From the NCBI GenBank assembly GCA_030789695.1, contig CM061138.1:179281051-179345050 (forward strand): a stretch of DNA of 64,000 nucleotides, written 5' to 3'. Below the pieces are notes generated by a model that saw nothing but the letters and a program-made list of their open reading frames with translations, was not told the DNA's origin and made no database searches. Position numbers and translations under genes: made by a program. This document shows, piece by piece, positions 34,392 through 44,355 of this stretch (its first letter is position 1; every line of letters begins with the position of its first letter). This DNA comes from Scilla litardierei. Lineage: Eukaryota; Streptophyta; Magnoliopsida; Asparagales; Asparagaceae.

Positions 34392-34912
34392 TGTTGGATA
34401 TGGACGACATGTATACACCCATGAGGGGATGTATGAGGGTATACGGACCTCAGATGTCGTGTGCATGAAAGCATGTGCGAAGGGAACCTTTTCATTTGTG
34501 AAAAGGACCACTCGATAAGTGGAAAAAGTCACTTTATAAGTGCAAAAAGGTACTTGATAAGTGCAGAAGGAAGAGGATAAGGAAATGTGCTAATATAGGC
34601 TAATAAGCTTATATATGGTTATTTCCTACAATAACTGCCCCTAAAGCCTATAAATAGGACCCAATGGTAATGCTTTTAAGGCTAATCCTTCATGCCATAA
34701 GTTTTACATAAGGCAAACTTTTTCCTCTTCTCCCTTCCATTTAGTTCTTCTTCCAAATAGAGATTTAGACGGTGGAAACTCTGCTTCGATCCTCTGTGAC
34801 GAAGTAACAACCGTTGTGGCGAATCCGAGGGCAAAGTTCAGAGACTACAGCGCAGCGTACGCTAACGTAAGTTCTCTTTCGATCCTCCATCCTCGCGCGA
34901 CGAGTTCCTACA
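34392..34912 (+). repeat. 3' LTR of the copia element
   Basis: 521 bp, the same length as the 5' LTR and with few differences by eye. TATAAATAG is at 34649-34657. It is followed by TSD CGACT at 34913-34917. Confidence 0.93.
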
Positions 34913-37420
34913 CGACTCCCCTCCTCCCGAGCTCCGTTCACCCCAAGGACCCACAGCAACCTCCGCCATCTCCATCTCCATTCCGCCACGTCTTCTTCCT
35001 CTCTCCACCGCCCAAAGCCCGCGGCCTCCACTGGAAGCCCTCCCACAACATCGCAAGCCGCCCTTCTCTCCATTCAGCCTGCACAAGCCCAGTCGCCGCC
35101 TTCCCCCTTCGACCCAACACCAAGCCCAGCATGCTCTCTCCCACACCGCCAACATCCCCCTCGAACCCCAGCTCCATCCTCCCATTTCCATGCCGCGGCA
35201 ACCTCTGAACACTGCCAAGCCTCCCTCCGATCAGCCCCGCTCTCGACCTCGTCCAGTCCGCACTCAGCCACCACGCCAACCCCTGCACCGCCTCCAAGCA
35301 ACCCGCAGCGCCCCAACCCACATCTGCCTCCTCCTGCCACTGCCCTTCCGACATTACGCCACCGCCTTCCAACCAACCCAGATCATCCTTCGACCAGCGC
35401 CCCATATCCCCTCACCTCCGGCGACCTAACAACCTGCAAACCCTCGCCAATGTCGAAGCCCTTCATTGAAGCCCGCGTCGTCCTTCAACCACCGCTCACC
35501 TCCCCTTACCACTGACCCCGAACCCGCCACCAAGCCCGACGCCACACCGTCTCCTCCACCCCGAGCTCCCAGCGACACACGAAACCCACTCCGACTTTCA
35601 GCCCTCTCCCACACTCCGCCAACTTCACCCCCGGGCCGCTCCTCAGCCACCTGCGGCCTCCTCTAAAACCACTTCGACCTCCATCATCTCACCGCAGCTC
35701 TGCTACTCTGATGCTGCTGCCTTGTTGTCGTCCAACGCCTAGCTCACCTGCAAAACACAAATCCACGCAAAATAAAGGTGAGTGTATATGAGTTATTATA
35801 TAAGTAAACAGTTACTTCCTATTAAAATGTAAACCATGTACTAGAGAGTGAACAGTACCCTATTTTAATATGTTGTCATGATATCAGTAGGTGTAAATAT
35901 AGTAATATGGGAACACTGTATTATGATGCCTAACATAGACATTTATATATGAGAATAGATGTATCTGTATACGATAATGTGTTAATCATATAGATATAAC
36001 TTATTTGTTAGGTAATTTAGTTAGTGTTAACATATTAGTATAGACAGTATTTTTATAAGTTAGACTTTATAATATTTCATTAAGTTTAAACACGATTAGC
36101 TTATTATCATAAATCTGATGACGCACATAAATTACATCTCTCACCGTGATCACCTGGACACCCGAAATCGTCATATCAAGCAAGTGTGCATTCTTTCTAC
36201 GTGTTTTAAAATATTGTCACATTTAATTGTTAAAACAAGAATTGCTAATATTGTTTCATACCATACTGCCTACCATGCTGATAAGTGAACATGCTTGTAC
36301 ACACTTGATTGAATGGATATTGATGGAGTACCTTGATGGTATATATTGATGGAATACCTTGATGGAATACCTTGATGGACATTGATGGAATATCTTGCAA
36401 ATCTTGAACTCGTGTACTCGTGCATTGATTAGGCTGGCTCGTGTTCTAGCACAACATTTGGGGTGGGGTTAGGGTTGAGTGGCCACTAAGCGTGTGAAAG
36501 GGTCTCCCCTCCAAGAGCACCACCCACATGCGGTGGGTAGCGTCAATCACGGTTATACCCCTGTGAGAAGGTGTGATTCACTCACCACGTCTTAGAGGCA
36601 AGAACCCTATGCATGTTAGAAAACATTTGCATAGAATTTGAAATAATTGTTGCTACCTTACTCGCACATTAGAATTGTCATATTTATAGTGCTTGCTTAA
36701 ATTCATCAGACCTGCGCACTACCTTAATGTTGTTGTTGCTATTAAAAGATTGTGTAAATTGATAGCTTCTCTTACCATGCTCATGTACGAATGCCATGCT
36801 TACTGCTTCATACACCACAATTGCCATGCTCACTGCTTTGTACACCACACGTTGCTATCCTCATACGTTTCTTACGCTGTCATGCTTTAAATTATTGTAA
36901 CCATACTATATCATTCATCTTGCCATGAAAATGATTTTGAAAACCTTGTCGAGGGTCAACTTTCTTAACATTCTAAATCTTGCCGAGTGACCCTCGTTGA
37001 TGTATATTTCCTTGTTTCTATCTTGTGAAATATACATCAGTTTTTAGACAGATTTGCAAAGGAGTATGCCTTGAGACTGAGCAGGTGATCAGGAGTGTCT
37101 TGCAGCTGAGATCCCCCGCTGAGGAGCAACGTGCCTTCGCAGCATCGTTGTATTTAATATTCTTTTAAAATTTGTATGGGCCTTAAGACCCTCTTTTCTT
37201 TCTTTCATTGTTGTAGCCATTCTGAGACTTTGAGATTGTAATAAAATACTTATCTGTGTAGTTTGAGTTTGCATGCAAGAATCTGCAAGGTTGTTATTAC
37301 AGAAGATTATTGTGCTTAAACCAAGGAGGAAGGAAAGGAAAAGTACCTCCTTCTTGTTTTAAGCACATGCGGACCCGATCACGTCCTCGCTCCCAAGTAT
37401 ATGGAAAGCGGGGCATGATA
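34913..37420 (+). other. Right segment of the solo LTR with two hairpins
   Basis: The C-rich part (34918-35720) continues the composition of 11040-11596; its Pro-rich frames are not genes. The AT-rich remainder contains a perfect 12-bp stem (36999-37010 with 37027-37038) and a terminal stem (37311-37332 with 37346-37367). Both stems are also present, with changed sequence, in the Tekay-like LTRs at 48042 and 56021. The LTR ends at 37420 and is followed by CAACC. Confidence 0.8.
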
Positions 37421-40120
37421 CAACCCCTTGCCACTAAACGACCAACCTTGTCGTCGGCCGTAAGTCGAAGGGGTCACATCCCTCACAACCAAACGACAAC
37501 CTCCGTCGTCAACCGTAAGCCGAAGGGACCAACCCCTTGCCACTTAACGACCAACCTTGTCATCGGCCATAAGTCGAAGGGGTCACACCCCTCGCGGCCG
37601 AACGACGATCTTCGTCGTCAGCCGCAAGTCGAAGCGTCTACCCCCCTTCAGTCGTAAGTCGAAGGGGTTACCCCCTTCAGCCGTAAGTCAAAGGTGCTAC
37701 CCCCTCACAACTGAACAACCTTCATACATCGTCAGCCGTAAGCAGATGGGCCAACGCCTCGCCAGCGAATGATACATCCCAGCTGTAAGCCATAAGCCGA
37801 GGGGCCAACCCCTTGCCATTGAACGACGCATCTTTGTCGTCAGCTGTAAGCCAAGGGGACACACCCTGAATTACATCCGTCGTTAGTCGTAAGCCAAGGT
37901 ACCATCCACTCGCCACTGAACGACATCCGTCGTTAGTCGTAAGCCAAGGTACCATCCACTCGCCACTGAATGACATCCGTCGTCAGCCGTAAGCTGATGG
38001 GCCAACCCCTTCCAACTGAATGATTCAACTTTATCGTCAGTTATAAGTCGAAGGGATCACGCCCCTCGCAACTGAATAACCTTCGTGGTCAGCCGTAAGC
38101 CGAGGGGCCAACCTGTCACAATTGAACGACTCAGCTTTGCCGTTAGTCATAAGCTGAAGGGGCCATGTCCCTCGCAACTGAACAACCTTCGTCGTCAGCC
38201 GTAAGCCGATGAGCCAACCCGTCACAACTGAACGACTCAACTTTGTCGTGGTCATAAGCCGAAGGGGCCATGCCCCTCACAACCGAACGACCTTCGTCGT
38301 CCGTCATAAGCTGGGGGACCACCCCTCTCAACTAAATGACTCAACTTTGTTGTCGGTCATATGCCGAAGGGGCCATGCCCTTCACAACCGAATGACCTTC
38401 ATCAGCCGTAAGCCGAGGGGCTAACCCCTCGCAATTGCACGACTCAACTTTGTCGTCGATCATAGGCCGAAGGGGCCATGCCCCTTGCAACCGAATGACC
38501 TTCGTCGTCAGCCATAAGCTAAGAACCTCTCACAACTGAACGACTCAACATCGTCGTCGATCGTAAGCCGAAGGGGCCACGCACCTCGCAACTGAACGAC
38601 CTTCGTCATCAACCGTAAGCCGAAGGGCCAACCCCTCGCCACTGAATGACACATCTTCATCATTGACTGTAAGCTGAGGGGGTACATCCCTCGCCACTGA
38701 ACGACATCCCTCGCCACCGAACGACATCCCTCATCAACCATAAGCCGATGGGACACACCCTCTCCATTGAATGACATCTGTCGTCAACTGTAAGTCGAGG
38801 GCCAACCCCTCGCCACTAAACGACATCCATCGTCAGCCATAAGTCGAAGGGGCCACGCCCCTCGTAACCACACGACCTTCGTCGTCAGCCATAAGCCAAG
38901 GGGCCAACCCCTCGCTACTGAACGACATATTTTTGTCGTCAGTTGTAAGCTGAGTGGACACACCCTTGCCACTAAACGACATCCGTCGTCAGCCATAAGC
39001 CGAAGGGACCAACCTCTTGCCACTGAACGACCAACCTTATCATTGGTCATAAGTCGAAGGGGTTACACCCCCGCGACCGAACGGAGATCTTCGTTGTCAT
39101 CCATAAGTCGAAGGGGCTACCCCCTCGCAACTGAATGACCTTCTTACATCGTCAGTCATAAGTAGAGGGGCCAACCCCTCACCATTGAACGACATATCCA
39201 TATTGTCAGCCATAAGCCAAGGGTCCAAACCCTCGCCACTGAACGACAAATCTTCGTCGTCAGCTGTAAGCCGAGGAAACACACCCTCGCCACTAAACGA
39301 CATCCGTCGTCAGCCGTAAGCTGAGGGGCCAACCCCTTACCACTGAACGACATCCGTTGTCAGCCATAAGCTGAAGGGACCAACCTCTCACCTCTGAATG
39401 ACCAACCTTGTCGTCGGCCATAAGTCGAAGGGGTCACACTCCTCGTGACCGAATGGCGATATTCGTCGTCAGCCGTAAGTCGAAGGGGCTATCCCCTCGC
39501 AACTGAACGACCTTCTTACATCGTCAGCCGTAAGCCAAGGGGGCCAACCCCTCGCCATTGAACGACACATACATGTCGTTAGCCATAAGTCGAGGGGCCA
39601 ACCCCTCTCCACTGAACGACAAATCTTTGTCTTCAACTATAAACCGAGGGAACACACCCTCGCCACTGAACGACATCTGTCGTCAGCCGTAAGCCGATGG
39701 GCCAACCCGTCGCCACTGAACGACATCCGTCGTCAGTCGAAAGCCGAGGGGACAACCCCTCGCAACTGAACGCCTAAACTTTGTCGTCAGTCATAAGCCA
39801 AAGGGGTCATACTGCTCGCAACCAAACGACCTTTGTCGTCAGCCGTAAGCAGATGGACCAACCCTCGCAACTTAACGAATCAACATCGTCGTCAGCCGTA
39901 AGTCGAAGGGGCCATGTCCCTCGCAACCGAACGACATCTGTCATCGATCGCAAGTTGAAGAGGCCACCCCCTCGCTACTCGACAAATGGCAATACGAATG
40001 CAATTTTATCCCTCGCGAGAAAAGCAATCACCGCAATCGGGGCCAACTACGCAAATGCAGACCGATCTGCTAACATAGCTCGACATAAACTGTAAGTCGA
40101 GTGGACACATCCCTCAGCTA
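37421..40120 (+). repeat. Tandem array in the 3' region of the Tat-like element
   Basis: About 2.7 kb of degenerate units, roughly 55-65 bp each. They share the phrases GTCGTCAGCCGTAAGCCGA, GGGGCCAACCCCTCGC and CACTGAACGACATCC. Each well-kept unit holds two short palindromes, GAGGGG-CCAA-CCCCTC and ACGAC-ATCC-GTCGT. The array lies about 130 bp upstream of the PPT and 3' LTR, the place where Tat-clade elements are known to carry tandem repeats. Frames across it are not proteins. Confidence 0.9.
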
Positions 40121-40240
40121 CCAGCTAAAAGTTGTGAGGGTAATTTCCTTGAAAACCAACCCGACTGATCGACCAAAGTTCATTCTCTCTCTTGATTAGC
40201 ACAAGGCCCGACCTCAACCTTCACGAGCGGTTGAACTCAT

Positions 40241-40254
40241 GCAATGGGGGCAAT
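40241..40254 (+). promoter_or_regulatory. Polypurine tract of the Tat-like element
   Basis: GCAATGGGGGCAAT lies directly before the 3' LTR start at 40255. Its position and G-run fit a plus-strand primer. Confidence 0.65.
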
Positions 40255-40963
40255 TGTTAAATACATGGGCCCAGCCTATTAAGAAAGTAGATAAACTCTA
40301 ATTACGCTAAGAAGGCCCACAACGCATAGCGCTTGGGTTGAATGAATCAACTCGCACCTCTCTCATGACCCATTACTCTCGGGTTGAATGAGTCAATACC
40401 CACCTCCCTCATGAAGAGCCTTGAATGGTGGATGGTTACACTCCACGATGGACCAATTCAATAGCCATTAAAGGAGCAATAATGGGCTAAATTCAGTGAG
40501 GAAGTTATGGATGGGAGGCCACTTAATGAGGAAGGGGGGAACAAGTCAAAAGGAGAGATATAAAAAATCCCAAAGGACAAGGGAAAAGGGGGCCAGATCT
40601 AAAACCAAGGCAAATACCATACAATAATTAAAACCAAGGCAAGTACCATACATAATGGGCTCTCATATCCTTCTTTAATTTATTCCCTTTCATCTTGCTC
40701 TATATGTGTCATCCAATGGAAACTAACTTGAGCGTCAGAGGGGAATCGGTCGGGCCCCAACCCCGATCCTCTAACGATCGTCTTATGATGCAGGAAAATG
40801 GAGATACCACGAATCTAGGTCAACATCTATCTGTAGAGTCCAATCCTAGCCCACCTTGACCCGGAGACGCTTGATCACGGGTCCCACTTCCACCGCTAAC
40901 AAGGCTCCATCCCAACGAAGGAACCATCTACAGCCCAAATATCGTTATCGCCAATTTTGGTAT

Positions 40964-40967
<4 letters not shown>
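40255..40967 (+). repeat. 3' LTR of the Tat-like element
   Basis: This matches 7732-8423 over the full length with many scattered differences, so it is older than the inner elements. It has an extra tandem duplication of about 30 bp near 40600-40655 (the AAAACCAAGGCAA phrase twice). The end reads TATTAAC and then becomes TA microsatellite; the terminal CA and any TSD are lost. Confidence 0.85.
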
Positions 40968-41008
<41 letters not shown>

Positions 41009-41051
41009 CATTTGATGACTGTTTTTAAATTCTAGGGCTGACTAGGACAAG
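40968..41051. repeat. TA microsatellite and left target of the minus-strand element
   Basis: (TA)n at 40968-41007, then a short unique stretch containing GCTGACTAGGACAAG. ACAAG (41047-41051) is the TSD of the element at 41052-47688. The related phrase CTGACTAGGATAA appears on the other side at 47694. Confidence 0.85.
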
Positions 41052-42607
41052 TGACCGCCCGCCCGTTTGGCACACAAATCGGAACATGGATACTATGATT
41101 AAAATTTATAACCGCAAGCGAACGGTGTCACGTTGTGGCTTGGGGGTCGAACACAGGAAGGTGTGTGTTGTGCTTGTGAGCAATTGGGATCCTGATCACC
41201 CGATGGGTGAGCTAGATTAATCGCTTGATGGGTTGTCACAATAGAAAATTAATGCAAAAGGGTGTAAGATATTAAAAAAGGCAACCTAGGACCTTGGCTT
41301 CCGCCCTATCATGAGTTCTCACTATTACAACCGATGGATATGAATGTGATCGGATTCTAGGATTTAGCGGTGAGACGTTGCCTCTAAAAGTGGTATCAAG
41401 CATCCCATGGGCCCGATATTCCGGTCGATGCCCAGGATGATACGCTAGGTCTACCCGGGATCAGACTGTGGGCATTTCCATGTCCAGCACCGGCCGACTC
41501 CGGGAGCACTAAGCTCGCAATGATTGCTTCCGAAATTTCATCCAAGCCATTCACACGTGCGAGGAATCAATGTCTACGCTAGGGGTGTGAGCTGTGGCTA
41601 GGGGATCAAACTCCCGTTTTATTTCCACTTGGACCGACGGTCAAAGGCGGTCTTTCTCCTGCCAGAGACAATAAAACACCCTGTGTAACCATCTAAATCC
41701 CTATATCATATCGAATCCCTAATCCTATGGTCGTTCTAGGGAGAACCCACGAAGGGGCTTCCACCAATGTCCCAGATTTGGAAATTACTCACTAATCATG
41801 GCATTACATGCAACAAAACAAATTTCAGCCATTGAAATGAAAATCAAGCAATAGATAACTAGAGCAAACAGTATTATAAACGCAATATCAAAGTATTAGA
41901 AAGACCAAAGAACTTACAAAACGAGTTTAATTGAAAACAGCCAAAAACCCCTAAAAATAGCTTAAGAAAAAGGGGATTATGTTTTCTGGGAAACCTAGGG
42001 CTATTTATACATTCTGGCAAGATGCCAGGGAATGTTCCCACTAGAAGAAAAAAATAAACGCTCACCTAATTGGTTGAAACATCAACCGATCGGGTGAAGC
42101 AGCGGTTGGACTTGGTCTTCTGCTTCTGAAAATCCTCAACTGATCGTTGAACCGATCGGATGAGCCGTTGGGTTCTTGAGCTGGGGAAGCCTCTGCTACA
42201 GGTGACCTGATCAGGTGGAGTTGGCACACAAAAACAGAGAGTTCTGTCACGACCACCCGATTACTGAACCGATCGGGTGGTTTGCTCCTTCCTTGATTCT
42301 TCCTCGGGTCTGATACGTCTGCATGAACCGATCAGGTGGATCTGTCCACCTGATCGATTGGGAGCTGATACATGATTTGTCCTTGAAGATTGGCTCCCAG
42401 GTCTCGTGCGACACCTCCCATTGCTCCGGGACTCGTGATGTTAGCGTTGTATGTCCCCTGCGCCATCAATATCCTGCAAAAGCACAAAAACACAACGAAA
42501 GTGAAAAGGAACTAAAAAGCACAAAAAGACGGACTCAAAATAACGAAAAATGACGGGAAATCACGGAGAAGACGTGTGTGAATATATAAAAATATAAACG
42601 CACGTTA
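41052..42607 (-). repeat. 3' LTR of the minus-strand element
   Basis: Read on the minus strand it runs from 42607 (start TAACGTGCG, TG changed to TA) to 41052 (end CGGTCA). The TATA box is the complement of CTATTTATA at 42001-42009. The ACCGATCGG-type hairpins are at 42060-42360, including a perfect 12-bp stem at 42329-42340 and 42345-42356. Confidence 0.88.
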
Positions 42608-44355
42608 AAATCCCACCAAGGTGAACTCTTCCTCGTCCTCGAGGAAGACGAGTGAGAATAGGAGCTCGAAGGGAAAAATAGAAAGAAAGAAACAGAAAAA
42701 GAAAAAGGACATCCTAGATTACCCGTCAGAGCCAACGAAAACTAACACACCACTCTAAGTAAGCATGCGATAAGCATCGCACTAGACCCAGGAATATGAG
42801 TCCCTATGAGTGTCATGGATCCATGCGGTGAAGCGCAAGTGAGTGAGGTCGTGAGCTAGCAGACGGTGAAACTATCTAAGTTGTGCAATAACACTTCATA
42901 TGCACATACCCATGGAATGACCCAAATATCGACTCAATTTGAATTAGCGGTGAATAATATCTCAAGCATACATGAGAATAGAGCAGAATAGAAACATATC
43001 ATGTGTCAGGGACTCTACCGCTAAAAACTAGGGAATCACCGCACGATTGCCTTGATGATCGCTAGAAAGCTCCTATGCCAAGTGTGTTCGAAAACGAAGG
43101 GGGTTGAATAGGTGTGGAGTAGAGCACTCGGTGCAAATTCTCGCCTTCCCTTTATTCACGGCGGATAGGAGTCATATTCACAACAAGAATTCTTCTGGGT
43201 TTTGGATATTTGTATATTTTTTAGATTTTGGCTATACATGTTCTTTCTTTTCTCTCTTTTTTCTCTTTTTTTGGATTTTTGGATTTTGGCAAAATTGTGT
43301 ACTCTCCCAAGTGGAAGAACAGTACACAACGAGGAGATTTGCACCAAGTAAAACAAAAAAGAATTAGAATTCTAAATACTTGGGCAAAAGGAAAAATTTT
43401 CACGGATCAGAGCATAAGCAAAATGGGTTATCCTAGTCCTATTAATAGAGTCACGACACATGCGAATTGAAGCGTAAATATATAAATAATTCATGCATAA
43501 AGAAGCAGACAGTGGAGGCAAAATACCGCATATTCGAAATTGAAGCATGATAGTCTAGGGGTCATCCAAGGACAGGAATATAAAACAAAATCACAACGTA
43601 GAAGCACACCAACTAGCTAGTCACAACACCCAACTCACACATAAGCAAAGTGAACCCACGGAGCTTAAAATGCAGGACTCGGCTTCCTAGGGTTAGTGAG
43701 AATGATTATCGTAGCTAAGCTAAGTGTGTGTGGTTCCGTGGCAGTTTATCATGTAGGGTCATCTCAAGGAGAGGGAGAATAAAATGATGGAAAGAAAGAA
43801 AAAACACGACGAAAAACGACTCAAAACGGTGAAAAAGACACGACTTGACGCACATAGTGCGACTCCCATAAGCTGAACGTTGTATTGCCCTCAATGCAAT
43901 AGGAGTAAATGCGGGAGGGCAACGAAAGATGGGAGGGAAGTACGCATAGACAAATAAACGGAAAAACATGAAAATCACACACAAAAAGAGACATAGAAAA
44001 ATAAGGAAAATAAATACCGAAATGAACTATAAAAAAGACATACTCACAGACGCACAAAACAAACCCACCACAAACAAGTGACACGACAACAATCATAGAA
44101 AATAGATTGCCCCCAAGCTGATCTCAATAGTGCTAGAAAAAAGATATGATTAAGATGATGCAGAACAAATGGCTAGGGGGAAAATCAGAAGAAAAAAAGG
44201 AAAACAATGTGCAGGAGCGACAGGCTCCTCATCCGCCTCGGAAGAGAGCGGCACAGCCAAGGAAACAGAAAAATCATGAAAAACAAATAAAAAGATGGAT
44301 CTCTCGCTGTCGAGAGGATTCGTGTTTATTGAAAGCATAAAATTTTACGCTATTG
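42608..44355 (-). other. 3' non-coding region of the minus-strand element
   Basis: 1.75 kb without a supported ORF. A PPT-like run (CCCCCAAGCTG on the + strand, 44111-44121) lies about 240 bp after the coding stop. A weaker purine run, GGTGGGATTTT on the minus strand, abuts the 3' LTR at 42608 as the presumed PPT. Small inverted repeats occur near 43299-43326. Confidence 0.65.

Larger units (their letters stand above)
11597..34912 (+). mobile_element. Ty1/copia element carrying two nested elements
   Basis: Matching 521-bp LTRs (11597-12117 and 34392-34912) begin TGTTGGATATGG and end TTCCTACA. CGACT flanks both sides (11592-11596 and 34913-34917). The PBS starts TGGTATCAAAGCC at 12119. The order gag, protease, integrase, reverse transcriptase, RNase H is diagnostic of Ty1/copia. 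Removing the two younger insertions leaves about 7.5 kb. Pol has several nonsense codons and a frameshift near 33050, so the copy is inactive. Confidence 0.94.
10698..37420 (+). mobile_element. Tekay-like solo LTR, split by a copia element
   Basis: The left end TGTAACGGCC (10698) and the right end GGGGCATGATA (37420) are flanked by CAACC on both sides (10693-10697 and 37421-37425). No PBS, gag or pol belonging to it is present. Without the copia insertion it measures about 3.4 kb, close to the 3-kb LTRs at 48042 and 56021, with which it shares start, end and two hairpins. It is therefore a solo LTR left by recombination between two LTRs. The final TA instead of CA is a C-to-T change. Confidence 0.85.
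7732..40967 (+). mobile_element. Tat-like non-autonomous LTR element, outermost of the nest
   Basis: Two related LTRs (7732-8423 and 40255-40967) flank a PBS, a non-coding interior, a tandem repeat array and a PPT. Once nested insertions are subtracted the element is about 6.5 kb. No gag or pol domain is recognisable. A PBS starting TGGCGCC and a tandem array just upstream of the 3' LTR are known features of Tat/Ogre-type Ty3/gypsy elements, so I suggest a Tat-derived LARD (large non-coding element with LTRs). No TSD is visible, because the 3' LTR end merges into a TA microsatellite at 40968. Confidence 0.75.

Noticed and set aside
37421..40120. CRISPR-like array
   Set aside because: Units are degenerate, contiguous and palindromic with no unique spacers, and lie in a plant retroelement next to its PPT.
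40968..41051. Left (TC) end of the Helitron
   Set aside because: No convincing TC start after an A could be chosen in the short interval, and the TA microsatellite blurs the border.
43104..44340. Short frames in the 3' region of the minus-strand element
   Set aside because: They overlap on both strands, are AT- or Phe-rich and show no domain. The region is 3' non-coding by position.
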